Shown here: piece by piece, positions 17,982 through 26,155 of the stretch
Layout: each line of letters begins with the position of its first letter
Position numbering within the stretch: the stretch's first letter is position 1
Assembly (NCBI GenBank): GCA_024636495.1
Contig: JAGXGZ010000048.1
Span: 62,001-126,000 of the forward strand
Origin: Roseobacter sp.
GTDB taxonomy: Bacteria > Pseudomonadota > Alphaproteobacteria > Rhodobacterales > Rhodobacteraceae
DNA length: 64,000 bases
Reading direction: 5' to 3'
Notes under the pieces: generated by a model
Database searches by the model: none
What the model was told of the DNA's origin: nothing
What the model saw: the letters and a program-made list of their open reading frames with translations, nothing else
Translations under genes and position numbers: made by a program

Positions 17982-18043
17982 TGCATATGGGCGGGCCAAA
18001 GCCCACCCACCATTTTTTCAGCGTAGGGTGGGTGCAACCCACC
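17982..18043 (-). repeat. Intercistronic hairpins between boxB and boxA
   Basis: GGTGGGT-GCA-ACCCACC at 18027-18043 is a perfect 7-bp hairpin. A second ACCCACC at 18005-18011 can compete for the same GGTGGGT. GGGC/GCCC around a CAAA loop lies just beyond. These structures sit just after the boxB stop in the transcript and may slow decay or partly terminate. The GGTGGGT/ACCCACC core looks like a dispersed intergenic repeat, which needs a genome search. Confidence 0.55.
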
Positions 18044-18050
18044 GCCCGCT

Positions 18051-19502
18051 TTAGGCCATGTGCAACTTCACATATTCAAAGTCACCGGGCTTATTGTCGA
18101 TCCCGACCTTGGGTGGGGCGATCCAGCTGGCGTATTTACCGGGCTCATAGCACGGCTTCATCAGGGACTGGATATAGTCGCCATCCGCTTTCGTGGGCAG
18201 CCATTCATCGCGGCGCTTGTGCCATTCGTCGGCCGATATGATGGTGCCCGCGGGGTCAACGGCGACGGCGCTGAACACGCCGATCTGACGGTGGAAGCCT
18301 TCGTGCGGCATCTTGAATTCAAAATCCACGCCCGCCTTCTGGATCTGCTTGTTCCAACGGCCCACACCACCAGCGGCGTCTCGGACATAATCGTCGCGCA
18401 AACGCATGTTGATCGCGGTCAAGGCAGGCACGTCCTCGGTGACGATCTTGCCTTCCTTGATAGACGTCACAGCATAGGTATCGCTTTGCAGCTTATGATC
18501 ATCGTCAATGCGCTGCTCCATATAGCGGCCTTTGATGCCATAGTTGAAAGCATTGGCCGCGTTGGTCGACACTTCCTGACCGAACAGATCAAGCGACAAT
18601 GTGTAGTGTAGGTTCAGCTTTTTCTGGATCGTCGGCAGGTCAATCACGCCCAGATCACGGATCTTGTTGATGTCATAGGGATCAGTGATGCCGTGCTTGT
18701 TCATCGCCTCAAGCGTAGCCTGAATGGTGCGGCCCACGCCGGTTTCGCCGACAAACATGTGGTGCGCTTCTTCGGTCAGCATAAAGCGACAGGTACGCGA
18801 CAGCGGGTCAAAACCGGATTGGGCAAGGCTTTCAAGCTGCATCTTACCGTCACGGTCAGTGAAATAAGTGAACATGAAGAAGGACAGCCAGTCCGGCGTT
18901 TCCTCGTTGAAGGCCCCCAACATGCGCGGGCTATCGTCCGAGCCGGAGGAGCGTACCAGCAGGTCATCCGCTTCTTCGCGACCATCACGGCCGAAATACT
19001 TTTGCAGCAGATAGACCATTGCCCACAGGTGGCGGCCTTCTTCGACATTGACCTGAAACAGGTTGCGCATGTCATAAAGCGACGGTGCCGTCAGGCCAAG
19101 GAAACGCTGCTGTTCAACCGACCCTGGCTCTGTGTCGCCCTGGATTACGATCAGCCGCTTAAGCATATTGCGGTATTCGCCCGGCACTTCCTGCCATGCA
19201 GCTTCACCGTAATGTTCGCCCATGGGGATTTTGCGATCTTCAACGGCGGGGGCCAGCAAAACGCCCCAACGGTATTCGGGCATCTTCACATAGTCGAATT
19301 TTGCCCAACCTTTGGGGTCCACCGACACGGCGGTGCGCAGATAAACCATGGATTCCTGAAAGTTCTGTGGGATCAGATCGTTCCACCAGTTGATGTAACC
19401 GGGGTGCCATTTTTCCAGCGCTTTGAGCACCTTTTTGTCTTGGCTCAGGTTCACGTTATTGGGGATCTGGGTGTCGTAGCTTACATTGATCAGGTCGAGC
19501 AT
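18051..19502 (-). CDS. boxB: Benzoyl-CoA 2,3-epoxidase oxygenase component BoxB
   Basis: Di-iron oxygenase that converts benzoyl-CoA to 2,3-epoxybenzoyl-CoA with O2 and electrons from BoxA. The 483-residue product is of family length. The metal-binding ExxH pairs are visible at E155-G-R-H158 (in VNVEEGRHLW) and at E244..H247 (in MLTEEAHHMF). GAGGAG precedes the ATG. Transcription order is boxC-boxB-boxA, with structured gaps on both sides of boxB. Confidence 0.96.
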   Translation of the reverse strand: MLDLINVSYDTQIPNNVNLSQDKKVLKALEKWHPGYINWWNDLIPQNFQESMVYLRTAVSVDPKGWAKFDYVKMPEYRWGVLLAPAVEDRKIPMGEHYGEAAWQEVPGEYRNMLKRLIVIQGDTEPGSVEQQRFLGLTAPSLYDMRNLFQVNVEEGRHLWAMVYLLQKYFGRDGREEADDLLVRSSGSDDSPRMLGAFNEETPDWLSFFMFTYFTDRDGKMQLESLAQSGFDPLSRTCRFMLTEEAHHMFVGETGVGRTIQATLEAMNKHGITDPYDINKIRDLGVIDLPTIQKKLNLHYTLSLDLFGQEVSTNAANAFNYGIKGRYMEQRIDDDHKLQSDTYAVTSIKEGKIVTEDVPALTAINMRLRDDYVRDAAGGVGRWNKQIQKAGVDFEFKMPHEGFHRQIGVFSAVAVDPAGTIISADEWHKRRDEWLPTKADGDYIQSLMKPCYEPGKYASWIAPPKVGIDNKPGDFEYVKLHMA

Positions 19503-19521
19503 TTGTTTTCTCCTCGGGGGT

Positions 19522-19563
19522 CAAAATCTTTGAAGATTTTGGGACGGATTATTTAAATAATCC
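19522..19563 (-). repeat. Two perfect palindromes between boxC and boxB
   Basis: CAAAATCTT-TG-AAGATTTTG at 19522-19541 is a perfect 9-bp hairpin. GGATTATTTAAATAATCC at 19546-19563 is a perfect 18-bp palindrome. They fill most of the 68-base gap just upstream of the boxB Shine-Dalgarno. Tandem hairpins here could mark an RNase processing site or bind a regulator. Confidence 0.7.
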
Positions 19564-19570
19564 GAGCCCG

Positions 19571-21229
19571 TTACACACGTTCCATATTATATTCGCCACG
19601 CACGCCTGTACCGTAGCGTTGCAGCGCACCGTCTTTTCCTACCGCATTGGGACGCTGGAAAATCCAGTTCTGCCACGCGGTGAGGCGACCGAAAATGCGG
19701 GTCTCCATGGTTTCGGGGCCGGCGAAACGCAGGTTCGCCTCCATCCCCGTCATTGCATCCGGGCTAAAGCTGGCGCGCTCTTCCATGAACAAGCGCACCT
19801 CATCTTCCCAGTCGATATCGTCGTAGATGTAAGTAACCAACCCTGCTTCGTCCGCTGCATCAGCCTCAAGCGCCTCACCTTTGAGGGCTTCCAGCTTGGC
19901 GATATCCTCGGGCGTACCCAGAAACCGTGTTTCAAGACGGGTCAGGTCGTTGCCCATCTTGTAGGTGCCGAAATTACCATCGGTCAGAGTCACGGTCGCC
20001 AAGGGGCGGTTGTCGCCGTCAAATTCCTCTAGCATCATATAGCTACGATCCACGGACCACAGCAGTTCCGCCAAAGGTCCCGCAAAGCACGATCCATGTT
20101 CCACAATCGCCACCAAGCTGCGCGAGGTCATATCGATACGTTTCAGCAGACGCTTCCAGTATTGCAGGATTTCATTGGCCAGCCAGTGATCCTTGTTGGT
20201 CAGCAACAACGCTTCATGCGCGACCAGTAGTTCGGGGTCTCCCTGGGTCTGGAATTCGATCAAGCCCAGTTCTTTTTCATTATTGCGCAGGTGCAGTATC
20301 GCGTCGTCAAGCTCGCGCGCGCAGCGCAAAATCCACGCCTCGGCTCCCTCTGCTGTCAGCGCGTTCATGTCGGCAGGGGCCGCCACATCAGGGCCTTTGA
20401 TCGTCACGGTGGCCCGTTTTGCAGCGCGGTGCAGAACGACCTCGACCGTGGAATAGCTGATGCCATCTGCCGCAAACGTGCGGGCAATGGGGGTCAATTC
20501 AACACCCTTGCTGACGTCCGCCTTGGACGACGCAGCAGCCATCTCTTTCGCCCGTTCGACCACGGTTTCGTCAAACTTCGAATTCGGGATCACCTCATCG
20601 ACCAGACGCCAATCCTTGGCGCGCTTGCCTTTCACGCCTTCCTCGATCGAGCAGAATACGTCGGCGCGGTCGCGGCGCACCATTCGTTTGTCGGTAACAC
20701 GGGTGAGGCCACCAGTACCGGGCAAAACCGCCAACAACGGCACCTCGGGCAAAGATACAGAGGACGTGCTGTCATCGGTCAGCATGATGTAGTTGCATGC
20801 CAGCGCCAGTTCATAGCCGCCACCGGCGCAGGCACCCTTCACAGCGCAGATATAGTTCTGACCACTGTCGGCCATCGCGGCCTCGAAGGTATTGCGCGTT
20901 TCGTTAGTGAACTTACAGAAGTTGACCTTGTGGCTGTGCGCCGCACCGCCCAGCATCCGGATGTTGGCACCGGCGCAGAAAACCTTTTCCTTGGCCGATT
21001 GCATGACCACGACCTTGATCTCGGGGTGCTCGAACCGCATCCGCTGAACGATATCGGCCAGTTCAATATCGACGCCCAGATCATAGGAGTTGAGTTTTAG
21101 CTCGTACCCTTCGAACAAACCGCCTTTTTCGTCCACGTCCATATACAAGTTCGCGATGGGACCATCGTATTCGATTTTCCAATGGCGGTACTTCGACGGG
21201 TCAGTTTGAAAGTCGATAATCTTGGTCAC
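19571..21229 (-). CDS. boxC: 2,3-epoxybenzoyl-CoA dihydrolase BoxC
   Basis: Ring-opening enzyme: adds two waters to 2,3-epoxybenzoyl-CoA, giving 3,4-dehydroadipyl-CoA semialdehyde and formate. The 552-residue product is the double-size crotonase typical of BoxC. It has KEKVFCAGANIRMLGG as first oxyanion-hole loop (about residues 80-95), AVKGACAGGGYELALACNY, and a second crotonase-like half with VAIVEHGSCFAGPLAELLW. The GTG at 21229 is taken as start because AAGGAGA lies upstream and the protein then begins VTKIIDFQTDPSKYRHW. The ORF open to 21310 adds an unrelated arm. A candidate BoxR operator lies 130-143 bases upstream. Confidence 0.95.
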   Translation of the reverse strand: MTKIIDFQTDPSKYRHWKIEYDGPIANLYMDVDEKGGLFEGYELKLNSYDLGVDIELADIVQRMRFEHPEIKVVVMQSAKEKVFCAGANIRMLGGAAHSHKVNFCKFTNETRNTFEAAMADSGQNYICAVKGACAGGGYELALACNYIMLTDDSTSSVSLPEVPLLAVLPGTGGLTRVTDKRMVRRDRADVFCSIEEGVKGKRAKDWRLVDEVIPNSKFDETVVERAKEMAAASSKADVSKGVELTPIARTFAADGISYSTVEVVLHRAAKRATVTIKGPDVAAPADMNALTAEGAEAWILRCARELDDAILHLRNNEKELGLIEFQTQGDPELLVAHEALLLTNKDHWLANEILQYWKRLLKRIDMTSRSLVAIVEHGSCFAGPLAELLWSVDRSYMMLEEFDGDNRPLATVTLTDGNFGTYKMGNDLTRLETRFLGTPEDIAKLEALKGEALEADAADEAGLVTYIYDDIDWEDEVRLFMEERASFSPDAMTGMEANLRFAGPETMETRIFGRLTAWQNWIFQRPNAVGKDGALQRYGTGVRGEYNMERV

Positions 21230-21318
21230 GGGCAGTCTCCTTGAGCAGGCTCGGTCTTGGCTGCGGTTTGGCCAATGCGGCCCTTGAGGTTCATAATCCA
21301 AATATGGCATGATACTGC

Positions 21319-21332
21319 CACATATATTTGCG
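21319..21332 (-). promoter_or_regulatory. Weak secondary site before boxC
   Basis: On the minus strand the site reads CGCAAATATATGTG, a poor match to the paired TGCA-type boxes. It lies 40 bases from the main site at 21359. Listed because similar secondary sites occur at spacings of 50 and 51 at the other two promoters. Confidence 0.25.
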
Positions 21333-21351
21333 AATCCCTCGCGTAATCGAC

Positions 21352-21831
21352 CTAAATTTGCGCTATAGTGCAGTCCATCGCAGACTTTCGGGTGCAGGAG
21401 GCCATTTGTGCAACTTCCTGCACATGCATCCCCAGAATCGCTTGGTGCCCATCACATTGTGCCAAATGGCTTACGACCATCTCGCAAAGCCGCAAGCTGG
21501 CCCGGGGTTTGCCCATCTTGAGTTTAAGCCGAGCATTCGCCAGCTGGATCACTGCTTGCGTCAAAGCCCGTTCTGGCGACGCGTCAGGGCAGCGCATCCA
21601 GACAGCTTCCAAAACCTCGTGGCATTCCCAGAAATATCCTGCATCAAGATAGGCGCGCCCCGCCAACCAAGCCGACGTTTGGCCAAGCGCGTCGACTTGT
21701 ACATCAGGTGTCACACTCGCCTTGATCCCGTCGAACCAGTCTTCGGGATGACGCGCGTTCTGCCCCGGTACATAGGCGTGTGGTGGCATTGGGGTAAATG
21801 CCACCGGATCAGGCCATTTGCACAGTTTCAC
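21352..21831 (-). CDS. DUF309 family protein
   Basis: A 159-residue protein with the DUF309 signature YFWECHEVLEAVWM (about residues 66-79), a helical bundle with an H-E pair that may bind metal. Family function is unknown. The start overlaps the end of the alpha/beta hydrolase gene by 23 bases. An internal ATG at 21789 (beginning MPPHAYVPGQ) would avoid the overlap and is a real alternative. The 3' end carries the candidate boxC operator. Its position between the hydrolase and boxC genes suggests co-expression with the box pathway. Confidence 0.75.
   Translation of the reverse strand: MKLCKWPDPVAFTPMPPHAYVPGQNARHPEDWFDGIKASVTPDVQVDALGQTSAWLAGRAYLDAGYFWECHEVLEAVWMRCPDASPERALTQAVIQLANARLKLKMGKPRASLRLCEMVVSHLAQCDGHQAILGMHVQEVAQMASCTRKSAMDCTIAQI
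21359..21372 (-). promoter_or_regulatory. Candidate BoxR operator upstream of boxC
   Basis: On the minus strand the site reads TGCACTATAGCGCA, matching TGCACT-N4-YGCR. It overlaps the last codons of the DUF309 gene and lies 130-143 bases before the boxC GTG, so a boxC promoter inside the operon is likely. Confidence 0.55.
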
Positions 21832-22633
21832 GTTCGATCCGGTCCAGACGCAAGCAGAATTCGCTGATAGCTTCCAACGTCGCGTGCGGCTGGTCCAGAT
21901 GCGGTGCGTGTCCGCAACTGTCTAAAATCGCCGTTTCAACAGGGGAATAAATCCGGGTCTCGATTTCTTCGATCTGGGCAAGCGTACCGTATGCATCTTC
22001 GCGGCCCTGAATGGCCAGAACGGGGATGCGCAGATGGTCAATTGCATCCGCAACATTCCACGCCTCGAACCCCGGATCGGTCCAAGCATCGTGCCAACCG
22101 CTGAAGGCCACGTCGACGTTTGCATGATATTTCGACAGCTTAGCTTTTAGGTCTCCCGTGGCATAGGCTTTGCCCGCCGCTTTGATCGCAGCCAGCCCCA
22201 TGGGTTCGGTAAAGAAATGCGGGGCCATCAGGATCAACGACCGAATGCGCATGTCAGAGACCGATCCGGCGTAGATCGTGGCAATGGTCGCCCCGTCGGA
22301 GTGTCCCAACAGCACAGCCTGCTCTATCCCAGCTGAATCCAGCACATCGCCAAAGGCTTCCGTCGCCTCGCGCGTCATGTAATCCAGCGGGCGCGGCAGA
22401 TCGACGGGGGCAGACCCGCCATAGCCCGCCCGCGAATAGGCCAGCACACCAAAGCCAGTCGCATCGACCAAGGCCTGCGGGAAATCGCGCCAAAGGGCAA
22501 CAGACCCCAATCCTTCGTGCAGCAGCACCAGCGTCGGTGCCTCGGACGGCTTTGGGCCCCAAGCCGCATATTCCAGCGTTTTGCCACCCGCCTGAAGCGT
22601 CAGCCCCGCGTCATTTGACCAAGTCACGCCCAT
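21809..22633 (-). CDS. Alpha/beta hydrolase
   Basis: A 274-residue alpha/beta-hydrolase-fold enzyme. LVLLHEGLGSVALW holds the oxyanion region (about residue 38), LLGHSDGATIA the nucleophile serine (about residue 108), and CGHAPHLDQP the catalytic histidine near the C-terminus. The ATG at 22633 overlaps the bclA stop as TGATG and has GGAGG eight bases upstream, better than the ATG at 22639. It is coupled to bclA. It may hydrolyse a lactone or CoA thioester side product of the box pathway; some box clusters contain a lactonase. No direct evidence for the substrate. Confidence 0.85.
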   Translation of the reverse strand: MGVTWSNDAGLTLQAGGKTLEYAAWGPKPSEAPTLVLLHEGLGSVALWRDFPQALVDATGFGVLAYSRAGYGGSAPVDLPRPLDYMTREATEAFGDVLDSAGIEQAVLLGHSDGATIATIYAGSVSDMRIRSLILMAPHFFTEPMGLAAIKAAGKAYATGDLKAKLSKYHANVDVAFSGWHDAWTDPGFEAWNVADAIDHLRIPVLAIQGREDAYGTLAQIEEIETRIYSPVETAILDSCGHAPHLDQPHATLEAISEFCLRLDRIERETVQMA

Positions 22634-24171
22634 CAACATCCCTCCCGCAATTTGAACCGCTGTATCTTCCCCGTCGCCGTCTTAGGTAGATCTTCGACAA
22701 CCTCGATCCAGCGGGGGTATTTCCATTTGCCGACCTTGTCTTTCACATGGTCCTTTAGTTCAGCCAACAATGCATCGTCTGCCGGACCGTTCTTGAGCAC
22801 AATGAACGCTTTGGGTTTCTCCAGACCATCCGCATCTTGGGCGGCGACCACCGCCGCTTCGAGCACGCGCGGATGGCTGATCAACGCGCCTTCAACCTCG
22901 AAGGGGGACAGCCAGATGCCGGACACTTTGAACATATCGTCGGTACGCCCACAGTAGATATAGCGCCCATCATGGCCCAGCTCGTATTTGTCGCCTGTGC
23001 GCGTCCACACCCCTTCGAATGTGCTGCGGGATTTGTCGCGCTGGTTCCAATAGCAATTGGCCGCCGACGCCCCGCTGACAAGCAGTTCACCAACGCCGCC
23101 GGGCATGACATCAAGGCCCTCCTCGTCCACCAGCCGCAAGGCATAGCCCGGCACGGCAACGCCAGAGGTCCCATAAACCAGATCGTTTTTGCGGTTGCTG
23201 AGAAAGATATGCAGCATTTCTGTCGACCCGACCCCGTCCAGAATGGCCGTGCCAGTATGTTTTTCCCACCTCAACCCAACCTCTTCGGGCAGGGCTTCGC
23301 CTGCGGAAATACAGGTGCGTAACGGCGCTGTCACCGGACCGTTTTTATCCATATGAGCCACAATTGCGGCAAAAAGCGTTGGCACGCCGCAGAAAATAGT
23401 CGGCTGTTCGGTATTAATGATCTCAACCATATCATCGGGTGTCGGGCGGCCAGCGAACAACAATGTGGTCGCACCAACAGACAAAGGAAAGGTCATCGCA
23501 TTGCCCAAGCCGTAGGCGAAAAAGAACTTGGCGGCCGAGAAGACCAGATCATCTTCAGCGATCTCAAGCACTTGTTTGCCATAGGTATCCGACGTTGCAC
23601 GCAAGGCTGAGTGGACATGGGCAACGCCCTTGGGTTGCCCAGTGGAGCCAGAAGAATAGAGCCAGAAGGCGACCTCGTCAGGGCAGACGGGCAAGGTTTC
23701 CGCAGGTGTGGCACCGTCCAGAAAGTCATCATAGGGCGTGGAGCCGTCAACAACGTCACCAATCACAACGACCTGCCGCAAATAGGGGTTATCTGCGACT
23801 GCGTCCTTTACGACATCCCACAAAGCGGCCGAAACAAAAAGGATAGCAGCCCGAGCATCGCGTAAGATCGCGTCATAGACAGACGTCGCCAAAAGCGTGT
23901 TCAAAGGTACCGGGATCACGCCGCATTTCAGCGCACCCCAGAATATCTGAGGAAACTCGATATGATCCAGCACCAGCATCGCGGCGCGTTCTTCGGCGCG
24001 GACCCCCGCCTTGCGCAATGCGCCTGCGACCTGCGTCGCCCCGCTCGCCAAATCGCCGTAGCTTAGGCTGCGCCCGCTGCCAATTTCACGATAGGCGATC
24101 TTGCCGCCGCGCCCTTCGTCGATATGGCGATCTACAAAGTACGTTACAGCATTAGCAGTGGCGGTGATCAT
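22633..24171 (-). CDS. bclA: Benzoate-CoA ligase
   Basis: Activates benzoate to benzoyl-CoA with ATP, the entry step of the pathway. The 512-residue ANL-superfamily enzyme has YSSGSTGQPKGVAHVHSAL (P-loop-like AMP motif), DGVGSTEMLHIFLSN (A5 region), RTGDKYELGHDGRYIYCGR (A7) and KTATGKIQRFKLRE with the catalytic lysine near the C-terminus. The start at 24171 is preceded by GGGAGGA; the ATG at 24210 is not. Two TGCA-type sites lie within 90 bases upstream, so transcription probably starts here as well as upstream. It heads the bclA-hydrolase-DUF309-boxCBA series. Confidence 0.93.
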   Translation of the reverse strand: MITATANAVTYFVDRHIDEGRGGKIAYREIGSGRSLSYGDLASGATQVAGALRKAGVRAEERAAMLVLDHIEFPQIFWGALKCGVIPVPLNTLLATSVYDAILRDARAAILFVSAALWDVVKDAVADNPYLRQVVVIGDVVDGSTPYDDFLDGATPAETLPVCPDEVAFWLYSSGSTGQPKGVAHVHSALRATSDTYGKQVLEIAEDDLVFSAAKFFFAYGLGNAMTFPLSVGATTLLFAGRPTPDDMVEIINTEQPTIFCGVPTLFAAIVAHMDKNGPVTAPLRTCISAGEALPEEVGLRWEKHTGTAILDGVGSTEMLHIFLSNRKNDLVYGTSGVAVPGYALRLVDEEGLDVMPGGVGELLVSGASAANCYWNQRDKSRSTFEGVWTRTGDKYELGHDGRYIYCGRTDDMFKVSGIWLSPFEVEGALISHPRVLEAAVVAAQDADGLEKPKAFIVLKNGPADDALLAELKDHVKDKVGKWKYPRWIEVVEDLPKTATGKIQRFKLREGC

Positions 24172-24192
24172 CGCAGTCCTCCCAAACATCGA

Positions 24193-24206
24193 TGCTTTAT
24201 TTTGCA
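24193..24206 (-). promoter_or_regulatory. Secondary TGCA-type site before bclA
   Basis: On the minus strand the site reads TGCAAAATAAAGCA, inside a larger palindrome GATGC...GCATC (24191-24208). It lies 51 bases from the main site at 24244, towards the start codon. Confidence 0.45.
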
Positions 24207-24243
24207 TCAAATCCGGAGGTCCGCAAGGATTGCGGCATAATGA

Positions 24244-24257
24244 CGCATTTTAGTGCA
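24244..24257 (-). promoter_or_regulatory. Candidate BoxR operator upstream of bclA
   Basis: On the minus strand the site reads TGCACTAAAATGCG, matching TGCACT-N4-YGCR. It sits just after the stop of the upstream acyl-CoA ligase gene and 73-86 bases before the bclA start. Confidence 0.6.
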
Positions 24258-26072
24258 TTAAATTGCTGAAATGCGTGCCGTATCTTCTGTGTCGTAGATG
24301 CGCGCGACCAAATCAGCACGGCGCATCAGAATTTTGGGAAAGTTAAGGTTGCCTTTGGCCGTTGCTTCACCGTCGCCCATGGACGGCGGATCGGTCATGA
24401 TCAGCGCCGCCGCGACGCGGTTGGCACTGCCGCTGGTCTTCGCCGCAAGCACCGACAGCCGTGCGCCGATTTCCGCCATCAAGGGCGCGCAGATCATCGC
24501 ACCGTTGTCGTCCGTTGCCTCCCAGCCCTTTGCCGCCATGGTGGCACGGTTGGGCACGATCAACATGCCCACCTGTTCGCGCCCCTGCCCGGTCAACACC
24601 AGATCAGTCACGTAGGGTGCCAAAGCGGCCAGCAGATCAAGGCGCAGCTGTGCGGCGCGTACCCATGTGCCGGTCATCAATTTGAAATCCTCGGACATCC
24701 GCCCGTCAAACATTAGCCCGCGCGAGGGATCTTTGGCGTCGATCAGACGCATCGCGTCACCGCTGATGAAAAACCCTTCGTCGTCAAAAGCCTCGGCGGA
24801 TTTGGCGGGGTTATTGTGATAACCTTTAGTGATCGTATCGCCGGCAATGCGCACATCGCAGCGCCCGTCGGCATCGGGGATCAACTTGACCGTGACACCG
24901 GGCAAAGGCACACCCACGATGCCCGCCCCTTTGGCAGGTTCATGCTGCAACAAGGCGGCGGGCGCAGATTCTGTCAGCCCCCAGGACGAGTTGATCAGCG
25001 GCAGCTTGCCACGGGTCTCCATCGCAAGGCGTTCAAGTTCAGCCCAAGTCGCCTGCGGCAAGGAGGCGCCTGCATAAAAGATCATGTCGAGCTCGGCAAA
25101 GTAGCGGTCACACAGCTTTTTGTCCTCGTTCAGCGCCGTGACAAGCTGGGCAAACCCCACGGGCACGTTGAAGCTGATCGTCGCGGACACCTCGCGCAGG
25201 TTGGCGAGGGTTTTGTCAAACATTCCCGGCGCAGGCTTGCCGTCGTCGATGTAGAAACTGCCGCCATTGGCCAGCATCAGGTTAAAGTTATGCGAGCCGC
25301 CAAAGACGTGGTTCCACGGCAGCCAATCCACCAAGACCGGCGGGCGCGCGGTGACAAAGGGCAACGCTTGAGCCAGCTGCGCCTGGTTCGTGGTCATCAT
25401 CTTTTGCGTCGTCAGAACCCCTTTGGGGTCAGAAGTCGAACCTGACGTCATCAGGATTTTGGCCAGCGTATCGGGCGTGATCTTGGCAAAGGTCGCATCG
25501 ACATCCGCGCCACTGGGGGTCAGAAAATCGTTAAAATTGGTCGCGCCGCTGTCGCCGGGAAGCGACGACAGCTTTTCCGCATCCGCAAGGCTCTCCAGCG
25601 CGAACGCATCAGCATAACGCGGTGCATCATCGGCGTAGACCATGCCGGGTTTCACCAGTTTGACCACATAATCCAAGCGCGGCAAAGCGGCGGGGATCAG
25701 GGAATATTGCTCGGCAACGGGAACGGTCGGCACGCCCGCATATTGCGCGGCCAGCGACAAAAGCGCGTGGTCGATGCTGTTGCCCGACACAATCAGAATC
25801 GGCTTGTCAGGTCCCAGATCACGCGAGATCAGGTGGCCCGCAATGCTGCGCACCATTTCCAAAACCTGCACATAAGTCAGCTTGCGCCAGCCATCGCCGG
25901 ACCGTTCAGCCAAGAAGACATGATCGGGGGTTTTCGCCGCCCAATGGTGCAACCAATCCCCGGTACACCGCGCGACGGGCCCCAGTTCGTAGCCTGATGT
26001 CAGCAAAATGGAGCCATCTTCACGATCCGTGCGCGTGACGTTATGCGGTAAGAAATTCACATGATCGGTCAT
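24258..26072 (-). CDS. Feruloyl-CoA-synthase-like acyl-CoA ligase
   Basis: A 604-residue ANL-superfamily ligase. LGPVARCTGDWLHHWA and DHVFLAER near the N-terminus, LMTSGSTSDPKGVLTTQ (AMP motif), LINSSWGLTESAPAA, FISGDAMRLID and FDGRMSEDFKL fit the feruloyl-CoA synthase branch, which is longer than benzoate-CoA ligase. The C-terminal region contains AKGNLNFPKILMRR in place of the usual K-motif. The start at 26072 has GAGGG upstream; the frame open to 26153 would begin with TTG. It lies between TRAP and bclA genes and probably activates a second aromatic acid (hydroxycinnamate or hydroxybenzoate type) imported by the TRAP system. Confidence 0.8.
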   Translation of the reverse strand: MTDHVNFLPHNVTRTDREDGSILLTSGYELGPVARCTGDWLHHWAAKTPDHVFLAERSGDGWRKLTYVQVLEMVRSIAGHLISRDLGPDKPILIVSGNSIDHALLSLAAQYAGVPTVPVAEQYSLIPAALPRLDYVVKLVKPGMVYADDAPRYADAFALESLADAEKLSSLPGDSGATNFNDFLTPSGADVDATFAKITPDTLAKILMTSGSTSDPKGVLTTQKMMTTNQAQLAQALPFVTARPPVLVDWLPWNHVFGGSHNFNLMLANGGSFYIDDGKPAPGMFDKTLANLREVSATISFNVPVGFAQLVTALNEDKKLCDRYFAELDMIFYAGASLPQATWAELERLAMETRGKLPLINSSWGLTESAPAALLQHEPAKGAGIVGVPLPGVTVKLIPDADGRCDVRIAGDTITKGYHNNPAKSAEAFDDEGFFISGDAMRLIDAKDPSRGLMFDGRMSEDFKLMTGTWVRAAQLRLDLLAALAPYVTDLVLTGQGREQVGMLIVPNRATMAAKGWEATDDNGAMICAPLMAEIGARLSVLAAKTSGSANRVAAALIMTDPPSMGDGEATAKGNLNFPKILMRRADLVARIYDTEDTARISAI

Positions 26073-26155
26073 AAAACCCTCTGCCCACATCGTACGCGTG
26101 ACGGGCGCATAAGTTGGTGAAGCCTTGCACACATGACGCAAAGCAAAGGCCAAGC

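Noticed and set aside
20291-21100. 269-codon plus-strand frame opposite boxC
   Set aside because: Antisense shadow of boxC; no Shine-Dalgarno and no recognisable domain.
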